This document shows, one piece after another, positions 1 to 7,886 of a stretch of 64,000 bases of DNA (position 1 is its first letter; the number at the start of each line of letters is the position of its first letter). Origin of the DNA: Nocardiopsis sp. NRRL B-16309 (lineage in GTDB: Bacteria; Actinomycetota; Actinomycetes; Streptosporangiales; Streptosporangiaceae); NCBI RefSeq assembly GCF_001279585.1, contig NZ_LGEC01000067.1, positions 50,279 through 114,278 of the forward strand, in the 5' to 3' direction. Made by a program: the position numbers and the translations under genes. The notes under the pieces are model-generated. The model saw only the letters and a program-made list of their open reading frames with translations. It was not told where the DNA came from and did not search any database.

Positions 1-2
1 CC

Positions 3-200
3 CGGTTGCACTTCGCCCGGCCCACCGGACCGGAGCACGCCTCCCTCGACCGCCGGGAGCGCATCGGACTGCTGCGCCGCCCGTCGGCCGCGCGCCCCCA
101 CCTGTTCGAGGTGGACCGCCGCGGCACGGTGGACGACACCGGTCCCGTCAACGGGGGAGAGGGGCCCGGCGGCGGGGGGAACGCGGGCCGCGGCGACTGA
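3..200 (+). CDS. 3' end of an unidentified gene (truncated by window edge)
   Basis: This frame is open from the left edge to a TGA at 198-200. Its codon third positions are GC-rich, as expected of a real gene. About 65 C-terminal residues are visible: an Arg-rich segment, then LFEVDRRGTV, then a Gly-rich tail that is probably disordered. I do not recognise the family. In other actinomycetes the gene before proC is often a Ppx/GppA phosphatase or a sugar-phosphate isomerase, but nothing here confirms either. Confidence 0.5.
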   Translation, partial: RLHFARPTGPEHASLDRRERIGLLRRPSAARPHLFEVDRRGTVDDTGPVNGGEGPGGGGNAGRGD

Positions 201-281
201 CCGTCCACAGGGTGGGACGCGGTGTCCGCGCGGGACCCCGGGGCCGTTAGCGTTGGGGGTGAACCGCAGAGAGGACCCTTC

Positions 282-1076
282 ATGATCGCGATCATCGGTG
301 CCGGGAAGATGGGCGAGGCCCTGCTCGCCGGAATGCTGGCCAAGGGCCACGCGCCGGGGGACGTCCTCGTCACGGAGCCGCGGGTGGAGCACGCCCGGGA
401 GCTGCGCCGGCAGTACGGGGTCGAGGTGGTCCCGGCCCAGGACGCCGCCAAGCGGGCCGACACCCTGCTCCTGGCGCTCAAGCCGCAGGACATGCTCGCC
501 CTCCTCGACGAGATCGGTCCGCACGTGGGCACCGACCGCCTGGTGATCTCGGTCGCGGCCGGACTCACCACCGCGGTGATGGAGAGCCACCTGCCCGCGG
601 GCGTGCCGGTCGTTCGGGCCATGCCCAACACCCCGGCGCTCATGGGCCAGGGGATGACGGCGGTTGCGGGCGGTGCCCACACCGGCGCCACGCACCTGGA
701 CCGCGCCGAGCAGCTGCTCGGGACGGTCGGCGAGGTCATCCGGGTCGGCGAACAGCACATGGACACGGTGACCGCGATCTCCGGGAGCGGACCCGCCTAC
801 TTCTACTTCATCGCGGAGACGATGATCGAGGCCGGCGTCGCGATGGGGATGCCGCGCGCCACCGCGCAGAAGCTCGTTGGGCAGACGATCACGGGCGCCG
901 CCGCGATGCTCGCCGAGTCCGGTGAGCACCCGGTCGTGCTGCGCGAGGCCGTGACCTCGCCGGGCGGGACCACGGCCGCCGCCCTGCGGGAGCTGGAGCG
1001 GCACGGCGTGCGCACCGCGTTCACCGACGCGATCGAGGCCGCGCGCGACCGCAGCCGGGAGCTCTCGGGGAGCTGA
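282..1076 (+). CDS. proC: pyrroline-5-carboxylate reductase
   Basis: ProC catalyses the last step of proline synthesis, the NAD(P)H-dependent reduction of pyrroline-5-carboxylate, in the cytosol. The protein is 264 aa, normal for the family. It opens with the Rossmann dinucleotide loop IIGAGKMGEALL. It carries the MPNTPALMGQG substrate-side segment, SGSGPAYFYF, and the C-terminal dimerisation signature TSPGGTTAAALRELE. I chose ATG 282 because AGAGAGGA lies just upstream at 267-274 and the Rossmann strand starts at residue 2. An in-frame GTG at 222 would add 20 atypical residues. It is followed by a 236-bp gap and a separately transcribed gene. Confidence 0.96.
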   Translation: MIAIIGAGKMGEALLAGMLAKGHAPGDVLVTEPRVEHARELRRQYGVEVVPAQDAAKRADTLLLALKPQDMLALLDEIGPHVGTDRLVISVAAGLTTAVMESHLPAGVPVVRAMPNTPALMGQGMTAVAGGAHTGATHLDRAEQLLGTVGEVIRVGEQHMDTVTAISGSGPAYFYFIAETMIEAGVAMGMPRATAQKLVGQTITGAAAMLAESGEHPVVLREAVTSPGGTTAAALRELERHGVRTAFTDAIEAARDRSRELSGS

Positions 1077-1312
1077 TCCCCGCCGCCGCGCACCGCGGGC
1101 GCGCGGAGCGACCTCTGCCGGGGCCCCGCGCCCCAGGTCGGTGCCTTGGATGCTTGCCGGGGCCGTTCGGTTGATGGCCGGGATCGGACGCGGGGTGGGG
1201 AAATCCGTACGGAACCGGGTGGGTACTGTGCATAGGGGGTGCTCTGCCGGATACCGCCCGTGCATCCTCGTCCCCGCGTCTCTCCCATTCCCCATCTGAC
1301 CCAGGGTCCTCC

Positions 1313-3358
1313 ATGACGAATCCTCCTTCCCCTTCCGATCCACAAGAGCCACAGGGAGGCCCTTCCCCTGACGGCACCCCCGCCGACGGCACCCCGGCGG
1401 GCGGTTTCCCGGGCCAGCCGCAGGACGGTACCCCGGCGGGTGGTGTTCCGGGTCAGTTCCAGGGTGGACCGCAGTCGGGCGGTTTCCCGGGCCAGCCGCA
1501 GGACGGTACCCCGGCGGGTGGTGTTCCGGGTCAGTTCCAGGGTGGACCGCAGTCGGGCGGTTTCCCGGGCCAGCCGCAGGGCGGTACCCCGGCGGGTGGT
1601 GTTCCGGGTCAGTTCCAGGGCGGGCCGCCGTCGGGCGGTTTCCCGGGCCAGCCGCAGGGCGGTACCCCGGTGGGTGGTGTTCCGGGCCAGTTCCAGGGCG
1701 GGCCGCCCCAGGGGCCGCCCCCCGGCGGGATGCCCCCGGGTACACCTCCCGGCGGAATGCCTCCGGGCGGAATGCCTCCGGGCGGAATGCCTCCCGGCCC
1801 GCCCCCCGGCGGGATGCCTCCGGGCGGGATGCCGCCCGGGCAGTTCGGCGCGCCGCCGCCCCCGCCCCGCCCGCCGCGCATGGGCATCCTCACGTCCCCG
1901 TCCGCGATCCGCGCCGCCGCCCTGAACGCCTCCGGCCTGGGCGCGGGCTACTTCTACCTGCGCCAGTGGCCCTTCTTCGCGGGCGCCGTCATCATCACGG
2001 TCGGCCTGCTCGTCACGGCGGCCGTCATCGGCGCGGCCGACAACCTCCTGCTCTGGCTGCCGATCTTCCTCGTGTGGTTCGCGGCGGCGGCCGCGCACGG
2101 CCTCTTCGCCGGCCGCGCCCGCGACGAGCGGGCCGTGGCCCGCGGTGAACAGCTCCCGAAGAACCCCATGCCGTTCCTGGCCGCTGGCGGGCTCGCCCTC
2201 GCCGTCGCCGCCTCCCTGCTCAGCGTGTGGCAGGTCGGCGAGTGGCAGCTGCGCGTGGCCGACGCCGCGCACGCGCGCGGGGACTGCGACAGCGCCGTCA
2301 CCACCTACGAGCGCGTGGGCGGCGGCTTCCAGCTCTCCCTCTCCCCCTCCCTGATGCAGCGGTCGCGGGACGGGATCGCGGCGTGCGAGCTCCTGGAGAC
2401 CGCGCAGGCCGACGTCGACGGCGAGGAGTACGAGCAGGCGCTGGACTCCTACGCCACCTACTTCGACCACCACGCCGCGCGGTGGGAGGACACCGACGGC
2501 GAGGTCGCCGACATCCACCTGTCCTTCGCCGAGGGCCTCACGCAGTCCGCGGTCGAGGGCTACACGGGTGTGGTCAACGACGAGTACCGCGAGAACCTCC
2601 AGCGCGCCCACGAGATCTACACCGTGATCCCGCGGGACTACGACGGCACCGCCGCCGCGGGCGAGGTCCCCGGCGCCCTGGTCGACCTCTACGACGCCGG
2701 CACCAGCGACTACGGCGACGAGCTGTGGTGCACCGCCCACGAGCAGATCGCCCTCTTCCAGGGCCTCGAATGGGACGCGGCCCCCGAGGTCACCGAGCGC
2801 ATCGAGGCGGAGTACCCCGAGTCCGCGCGCCAGTGCGGCTGGGCGGAGGTCGACGGCGGTGACGCCACCACGGCCGAGACCATGACCGACTTCCTCACCG
2901 CGGAGTACCCCGACTACGAGGCCGACGACGTCGAGGACCTGGTCCGCCACGTCGGCGCCGCCCACATCGAGGAGGAGATGGACACCCTCACCGCCCTCGG
3001 CGAGAACGACTGGGGCGACGAGCGCACCGGCGACAGCGGCAACGACAAGGCGGTCATCGAGGTCGTCAACAACTCCCCGTACGAGATGCGGTTCCTCTAC
3101 GTCGGCCCGGACGGCGTCCACGGCGAGGTCACCACGGACGCGTGCGAGGACTGCGAGGAGTACAGCTCGCCGCCCACCGGCAACTCCTGCTTCGACGACG
3201 GGGACAGGATGACGGTCGAGCTGGACCCGGGCGAGTACCGGCTCCTGCTCACCTCCGCCGGCTCCGGCCTGTTCCGGTCCAGGCCCCTGCACGGGACGGT
3301 CGACATGAACGCCGGGTACAAGCAGGAGTCCTGCTTCTACGTGATGTCGAACGACTGA
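1313..3358 (+). CDS. Pro/Gly/Gln-repeat membrane protein of unknown function
   Basis: 681 aa, no family recognised. Residues 30-133 are four near-identical 26-residue repeats, each two 13-residue halves of the type GGFPGQPQDGTPA and GGVPGQFQGGPQS. A GMPPG-rich stretch to about residue 190 follows. Then come three hydrophobic segments at about 220-241, 244-264 and 284-305. The remaining 370 residues are acidic, largely helical in appearance, and end in a Cys-containing beta-rich region (CEDCEEYSS, SCFDDGD). The likely topology is a disordered cytosolic N-terminus, a membrane core and an exported C-terminal domain. No clear ribosome-binding site precedes ATG 1313. The upstream 1077-1312 gap shows no other gene. 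The function is open; a cell-envelope role is only a guess. Confidence 0.8.
   Translation: MTNPPSPSDPQEPQGGPSPDGTPADGTPAGGFPGQPQDGTPAGGVPGQFQGGPQSGGFPGQPQDGTPAGGVPGQFQGGPQSGGFPGQPQGGTPAGGVPGQFQGGPPSGGFPGQPQGGTPVGGVPGQFQGGPPQGPPPGGMPPGTPPGGMPPGGMPPGGMPPGPPPGGMPPGGMPPGQFGAPPPPPRPPRMGILTSPSAIRAAALNASGLGAGYFYLRQWPFFAGAVIITVGLLVTAAVIGAADNLLLWLPIFLVWFAAAAAHGLFAGRARDERAVARGEQLPKNPMPFLAAGGLALAVAASLLSVWQVGEWQLRVADAAHARGDCDSAVTTYERVGGGFQLSLSPSLMQRSRDGIAACELLETAQADVDGEEYEQALDSYATYFDHHAARWEDTDGEVADIHLSFAEGLTQSAVEGYTGVVNDEYRENLQRAHEIYTVIPRDYDGTAAAGEVPGALVDLYDAGTSDYGDELWCTAHEQIALFQGLEWDAAPEVTERIEAEYPESARQCGWAEVDGGDATTAETMTDFLTAEYPDYEADDVEDLVRHVGAAHIEEEMDTLTALGENDWGDERTGDSGNDKAVIEVVNNSPYEMRFLYVGPDGVHGEVTTDACEDCEEYSSPPTGNSCFDDGDRMTVELDPGEYRLLLTSAGSGLFRSRPLHGTVDMNAGYKQESCFYVMSND
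1400..1711 (+). repeat. four 78-bp tandem repeats inside a coding region
   Basis: Four in-frame 78-bp units encode residues 30-133 of the gene starting at 1313. Units 1 and 2 are nearly identical at the nucleotide level, which points to recent duplication. Units 3 and 4 differ by a few substitutions (QDG to QGG, PQS to PPS). All units are multiples of three, so copy-number change keeps the frame. A related but degenerate GMPPG array continues to about 1850. Confidence 0.95.
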
Positions 3359-3474
3359 CGCCACCGGCCCGGTGCGGGGCCACCCGCACCGGGCCGACCC
3401 CGGGTTTCGGCCAGCGGGCCCGTCTTGCGTACTGTGTGCTTCTGAGCACGCACACCTGGAACGGGGGTCACCAC

Positions 3475-4665
3475 ATGGGAGGGCGCACGTCCTGCTCGCT
3501 TCGGGTGGCATGGGACGACGGACTGACCGCCTACGACTTCGGGCCCCAGCATCCGATGGCGCCGATCCGCGTCGAGCTCACCATGGCCCTCAGCCGTGAC
3601 CTCGGCGTCCTGGACGCGCCGGGAGTCGAGTTGCTCGACGTCGAACCCGCCTCGGACGAGCTGCTCTCGCTCGTGCACGACCCCTCCTACATCGAGGCGG
3701 TCAAGCGGGCGGGCAAGACCCTCGAACCCGACGACGCCCACATGCTCGGCACCGCCGACAACCCGGTCTTCCCCGACATGCACGACGCCGCCGCCCTGAT
3801 CTCGGGGGCGTCCGTGGCCGCGGCGAAGGCGGTGTGGACGGGCGAGGCCTCACACGCCGCGAACATCGCCGGCGGCCTGCACCACGCCATGCGCGGCAAC
3901 GCGTGGGGCTTCTGCGTCTACAACGACCCCGCCCTGGCCATCGCCTGGCTCCTGGAACAGGGGGCCAAGCGGATCGCCTACGTCGACGTCGACGTCCACC
4001 ACGGGGACGGCGTCCAGCGCGCCTTCTACGACGACCCGCGCGTGCTCACCATCAGCCTCCACGAGTCCCCGGCGACCCTCTTCCCCGGGACCGGGCAGGC
4101 CTCCGAGACCGGTGGTCCCGGCGCCGAGGGCTACGCGGTCAACGTCGCCCTGCCCGCCGGCACCGGCGACACCGGCTGGCACCGGGCCTTCGACGCCGTC
4201 GTGCCGTCGCTGCTGCACGAGTTCCAGCCCGAGATCCTCGTGACCCAGCAGGGCTGTGACACCCACGCCCTCGACCCCCTGGCCAACCTCACGCTCAGCA
4301 TCGACGGCCAGCGCCGTGCCTACGCCGAACTGCACCGGCTGGCGCAGAAGACCGCGGGCGGCCGGTGGCTGCTCTTCGGCGGCGGCGGATACGGGCTCGT
4401 GCACGTCGTGCCGCGCGCCTGGACCCACCTGCTCGCCGAGGCCGCGGGCGCGCCCATCGACCCCGACTCCGAGACCCCGCAGAGCTGGCGGGACTTCGTG
4501 CGCCGGCGCACCGGCGAGACGGCCCCGCTGTACATGACCGACGGACGCGAGGTCTCCTTCTCCCCCTTCGAGGAGGGCTACGACCCCGGCGACCCCGTCG
4601 ACCGGGCGATCAACGCGACGCGGACCGCCGTCTTCCCCAGCCATGGGATCGATCCCAGCCTCTGA
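3475..4665 (+). CDS. acuC: AcuC-type deacetylase (class I histone-deacetylase fold)
   Basis: 396 aa zinc-dependent deacetylase of the AcuC / histone-deacetylase superfamily. In Bacillus AcuC deacetylates acetyl-CoA synthetase. The family core is clear: the His-His dyad in GGLHHAMRGNAWGFCVYND, then the metal-binding Asp and His residues in DVDVHHGDGVQ, followed by TISLHES and a C-terminal GGGGY segment. The start at ATG 3475 gives MGGRTSCSLRVAWDD, matching where the family begins. The GGGGGT at 3463-3467 is a modest ribosome-binding site. The next gene encodes a phosphatase-like protein and then a small HTH protein, an order conserved in actinobacteria, so a shared metabolic or regulatory theme is plausible. 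Confidence 0.9.
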   Translation: MGGRTSCSLRVAWDDGLTAYDFGPQHPMAPIRVELTMALSRDLGVLDAPGVELLDVEPASDELLSLVHDPSYIEAVKRAGKTLEPDDAHMLGTADNPVFPDMHDAAALISGASVAAAKAVWTGEASHAANIAGGLHHAMRGNAWGFCVYNDPALAIAWLLEQGAKRIAYVDVDVHHGDGVQRAFYDDPRVLTISLHESPATLFPGTGQASETGGPGAEGYAVNVALPAGTGDTGWHRAFDAVVPSLLHEFQPEILVTQQGCDTHALDPLANLTLSIDGQRRAYAELHRLAQKTAGGRWLLFGGGGYGLVHVVPRAWTHLLAEAAGAPIDPDSETPQSWRDFVRRRTGETAPLYMTDGREVSFSPFEEGYDPGDPVDRAINATRTAVFPSHGIDPSL

Positions 4666-4814
4666 CCTCCTCCATCGGTGAATTCACCGGGATTGCGCGT
4701 GGCGCGCGTCCAGCGGGTAGGAAGAGGTTGAATACCGGGCGAACAGGAGCAGGCGTCGTGGTGGACGCACGGCGTGGCGCACGCTCGCTGCGCAGACGAG
4801 GAAGGGGAACGCCG

Positions 4815-5612
4815 GTGACGCCGCCGACACGCGCTGAGCTCATCACCTATCTGGTTCGCACGGGGATCGCGGGGCACGTCGACACCCCGCGCCAGAACAA
4901 CCTGCGGCACTACCGGCGCCTGGTCCAGAAGGACCCCTACCACCAGTTCGGCCTCACCTTCGCCCACGACTGGACCTTCTCCGAGGTCCTCGCGCTGATG
5001 AACAAGCGCTGCGGCGTGGTCGGCGACGAGGAGTACGTGTGGGGGATCGACACCATCGACCCCGACCTCACCGTGGACGCCCTGGAGGCCTTCGCCGACC
5101 GCCTGGCCCTGGCCGCCGAGCGCCGCGAACGCGTCATGTTCGCCACCGGACACCCCACCAAGCTCCGGGAGACCTACCGGGCGTGGAAGGACGCGCTGGC
5201 CGCGCGCGGCTGCGAGGTCGTCACCGCGGCGGGCGGCTACTCCTACGAGGTGACCACCGAGCGCCCGCCCAACCGGCGGATCGTGGTGTGGAAGGACGAT
5301 GTCGCCATCGTCACGGACGGGCACCTGTCCCGCCACAGCCACCACCCCTTCGCGATGCGGGCCATCCTCGCCGACCTCGCCGAGCGGGGGCGGGCGTGGC
5401 CGCAGTTGGTCATCGCCGACCACGGTTTCGCGGGTGCGGCGGGGGAGGCGGGAGTGCCCACGATGGGCTTCGCCGACTCCAACGACCCGGCTCTCTTCCT
5501 CGCCGAACACGAAGGAAAATTGCTGGTCACCGTGCCTTTGGACGACGGATATCTGACCGAGGACTATGTGCCGCTACGCCAGTACGTCATGGCGCGCGCG
5601 GGTCTCATGTGA
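4815..5612 (+). CDS. conserved actinobacterial phosphatase-like protein
   Basis: 265 aa cytosolic protein of an actinomycete family usually annotated as phosphatase. The substrate is unknown to me. Conserved-looking segments include FAHDWTFSEVLALMNKRCG, YVWGIDTIDPDLTVDALE, FATGHPTKL, a HSHHPFAMR histidine cluster and VIADHGFAGAAGEAG. The His/Asp-rich centre is compatible with a metal-dependent phosphoesterase. GTG 4815 is preferred because GAGGAAGGGG lies at 4798-4807. An in-frame GTG at 4758 would add 19 basic residues and also has an AGGAG upstream, so the N-terminus is uncertain. It lies between acuC and the small HTH gene. Confidence 0.75.
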   Translation: MTPPTRAELITYLVRTGIAGHVDTPRQNNLRHYRRLVQKDPYHQFGLTFAHDWTFSEVLALMNKRCGVVGDEEYVWGIDTIDPDLTVDALEAFADRLALAAERRERVMFATGHPTKLRETYRAWKDALAARGCEVVTAAGGYSYEVTTERPPNRRIVVWKDDVAIVTDGHLSRHSHHPFAMRAILADLAERGRAWPQLVIADHGFAGAAGEAGVPTMGFADSNDPALFLAEHEGKLLVTVPLDDGYLTEDYVPLRQYVMARAGLM

Positions 5613-5864
5613 GCAGGGCCGACCATTTATACCCACCTTTAAACCTCATCCGCCCCGTCGGCACCGTATATCCCCGAAGACAGTACAAACAGGCTTTCGC
5701 TCCAGGGAACTCGGCCCTACTCTGAAAACGGACGTGTCAGTAGTGACAGCATGACACGCCGGCGTGGCGTAGGGACGGGCAAGACCGGGGTCGCTCTTCT
5801 TTCGGCTCCACGCTGGGCTGACCGGTAGACAATGCTCACGTCCGGGAAATGAGGGCGTCGGAAG

Positions 5865-6068
5865 ATGAACGCGAGTAAGCCGCCTCTCGAAGAGGTCAGG
5901 TTCCTGACCGTGGCCGAGGTCGCCACGATCATGCGTGTGTCCAAGATGACCGTTTACCGAATGGTGCACTCGGGAGTTCTCCCCGCGATTCGCGTGGGGC
6001 GTTCCTACCGGGTTCCCGAACGAGCCGTGCACGACTACCTCCGCGAAGCCTTCGTCGAGGCTGGTTGA
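5865..6068 (+). CDS. small excisionase/MerR-type HTH DNA-binding protein (Rv0500A family)
   Basis: 67 aa, almost all one winged-helix domain: FLTVAEVATIMRVSKMTVYRMVHSG followed by the IRVGRSYRVPERAVHDYL wing. This matches the actinobacterial family found near proC (Mycobacterium Rv0500A type). The family is distantly related to BldC, whose orthologue is also in this window at 13.7 kb. Expected role: DNA-binding regulator or nucleoid-associated factor; targets unknown. ATG 5865 is preceded by GGAAG at 5859-5863. The 252-bp upstream gap is comparatively AT-rich and holds a TAGACAAT -10-like element near 5827 plus a clustered TGTCA/TGACA repeat at 5734-5757. Confidence 0.9.
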   Translation: MNASKPPLEEVRFLTVAEVATIMRVSKMTVYRMVHSGVLPAIRVGRSYRVPERAVHDYLREAFVEAG

Positions 6069-6273
6069 TCAGGGCTGGGCCGACCGGGGCCGGGCGACAC
6101 GCCGGGCCCCCGGTCTGCTGACGTCAGAGGCGTTCCACCTCGCCTGACGCCGCCTCGCTCGCGCCTGCCATGGTCGGAGCGACGGGGCGGCCGAAGGGTC
6201 TCCAGGGCATCTACTACACTTTGTCGTTGTTGTGGTCCGCCCTGTTCACGCCCTGTTTCGCGAGGTCCCCTCG

Positions 6274-7080
6274 ATGCCCAGTACCAGTGCCGGCCCGCGG
6301 CTCCGATCGGCACGCCCGACGGCGATGGGCCGCGTGTGGTGCGCCCTTGCCCTCGCGGCCGTGCTCGCGCTGTCCGGCTGCGCCGGCGGCAACGAGATCC
6401 AGAACAGCGGCGCCGACGACCGGTTCATCTCCGGTGACGGCAGCTCCACCGTCTTCGAGGGCGCCGACCGGGTCGAGGCGCCCGAGGTCTCCGGCACCAC
6501 CCTGGACGGCGACGAGGTCGCGCTGAGCGACTACCTGGGCGAGATCGTCGTGCTCAACGTCTGGGCGAGCTGGTGCGGCCCCTGCCGGGCCGAGCAGCCG
6601 GTCCTGGACGAGGTCCACGCCGAGTACGCCGACCTGGGCGTGGACTTCCTGGGCGTGAACATCAAGGACGACGAGACGGCCGCCCAGGCCTACGCCGAGC
6701 ACCAGGAGATCCCCTACCCGAGCCTGTACGACCAGCCCGGCGAGGTCCCGCAGGCCTTCCGCGACACCGTGCCGCCCCGCTCCATCCCCAGCACGCTGAT
6801 CATCGATCCCGAGGGACGGATCGCCGCGCGTGTGATCGGCCCCACGACCTACGGCCAGCTCACGGAGCTGCTGAACCCGGTGGTGGTCGAGTTCGACCTC
6901 GGCGACCCCGAGGAGCGGCCGCGGGTGGCCGAACAGGAGGCCGCGGAGAACGAGGACGGGGCCGACTCGGAGGCGTCGGAGGGGGCCGGGGAGCCCGGGG
7001 CGTCCGAGGAACCCGCCGAGGGCGCCGACGGCGACGGTGACGGCACCGACGACGGCGACGGGAACGGGGACTCCGACTGA
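6274..7080 (+). CDS. resA: ResA/TlpA-type thiol-disulfide lipoprotein (cytochrome c maturation)
   Basis: 268 aa. The N-terminus is hydrophobic with lipobox LSGC, so it should be an extracytoplasmic lipoprotein. A thioredoxin-fold domain follows with active site WASWCGPCRAEQP and the cis-Pro region RSIPSTLIIDPEG. In system II maturation such proteins reduce the CxxCH cysteines of apocytochrome c, taking electrons from CcdA. The last 55 or so residues are a very acidic Glu/Asp/Gly/Ser tail, unusual for ResA and probably disordered. ATG 6274 follows GCGAGG. An alternative ATG at 6325 also keeps the lipobox. The stop overlaps the ccdA start by one base, and the order resA-ccdA-resB-ccsB is the standard actinobacterial ccs operon. 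Confidence 0.88.
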   Translation: MPSTSAGPRLRSARPTAMGRVWCALALAAVLALSGCAGGNEIQNSGADDRFISGDGSSTVFEGADRVEAPEVSGTTLDGDEVALSDYLGEIVVLNVWASWCGPCRAEQPVLDEVHAEYADLGVDFLGVNIKDDETAAQAYAEHQEIPYPSLYDQPGEVPQAFRDTVPPRSIPSTLIIDPEGRIAARVIGPTTYGQLTELLNPVVVEFDLGDPEERPRVAEQEAAENEDGADSEASEGAGEPGASEEPAEGADGDGDGTDDGDGNGDSD

Positions 7081-7886
7081 TGGACCCCATCGGCACGACC
7101 GTCCTGTCCGGCTCCCTGCTGCTCGCCCTGCCCCTGGCCCTGGCCGCGGGGCTCGTCTCCTTCCTCTCCCCGTGCGTCCTGCCGCTGGTGCCCGGCTACC
7201 TCTCCTACGTGACCGGGATGAGCGGCGCCGACATGCGCGCACGCGCGGCGGCGGGCGGCGGCACCGCCACGGCGACCGCCGTCGACGTCGACACCGAACT
7301 GGCCGCGCGCCGCTGGACCATGGTCGCCGGCAGCGCCCTGTTCATCGCCGGCTTCACCCTGGTCTTCGTCGCGGTCGGCGGCTTCATCGGCTGGCTCGGC
7401 GACCTCCTCATCGACTACACCGAGCCCGTCACCCGGATCCTCGGGCTCCTCACCATCGTGCTGGGCCTGGCCTTCATTGGCGTCCTGCCGGGCTTCGCCC
7501 GCGAGTTCCGCATCCACCGGCTGCCCCGCGCCGGACTCGCCGGAGCACCGCTCCTCGGCGTCCTGTTCGGGCTCGGGTGGACCCCCTGCATCGGTCCGAC
7601 GCTCGCCGCCGTCCAGACCCTGGCCTTCGTCGAGGGCGGCGCCGGCCGCGGCATGCTGCTCTCGCTCGCGTACTGTGTCGGGCTGGGCCTGCCCTTCGTG
7701 CTCGCCTCACTGCTCTACCGGCGCGCGCTCGGCGCCTTCTCCTGGCTCAGGAACCACACCCGCGCGGTGACGGTGGTCGGCGGCGCCATGCTCGTCCTCG
7801 TCGGACTGGCCATGGTCACCGGCCTGTGGACGCAGCTGACCATCGCCATGCAGGGATGGGCCGCCGACTACCAGACGGTGATCTGA
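7080..7886 (+). CDS. ccdA: CcdA-type cytochrome c biogenesis membrane protein
   Basis: 268 aa polytopic membrane protein of the CcdA/DsbD-beta family. It carries electrons from cytosolic thioredoxin across the membrane to ResA. The two redox cysteines sit in LSPCVLPLVPGYLSYVTG (first helix) and GWTPCIGPTLAAV (fourth helix), each in the conserved Pro context. About six hydrophobic helices are visible, with an Ala/Gly/Thr-rich linker after helix 1. The start ATG overlaps the resA stop (TGATG), indicating translational coupling, and its own stop overlaps the resB start in the same way. Confidence 0.93.
   Translation: MDPIGTTVLSGSLLLALPLALAAGLVSFLSPCVLPLVPGYLSYVTGMSGADMRARAAAGGGTATATAVDVDTELAARRWTMVAGSALFIAGFTLVFVAVGGFIGWLGDLLIDYTEPVTRILGLLTIVLGLAFIGVLPGFAREFRIHRLPRAGLAGAPLLGVLFGLGWTPCIGPTLAAVQTLAFVEGGAGRGMLLSLAYCVGLGLPFVLASLLYRRALGAFSWLRNHTRAVTVVGGAMLVLVGLAMVTGLWTQLTIAMQGWAADYQTVI

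Noticed and set aside
6069..6273. Expected tiny basic ribosomal protein gene (bS22/AURKAIP1 type) after the small HTH gene, as in mycobacteria
   Set aside because: I read the gap on the plus strand and found no Lys/Arg-rich 30-codon frame with a start and ribosome-binding site. It is absent here.
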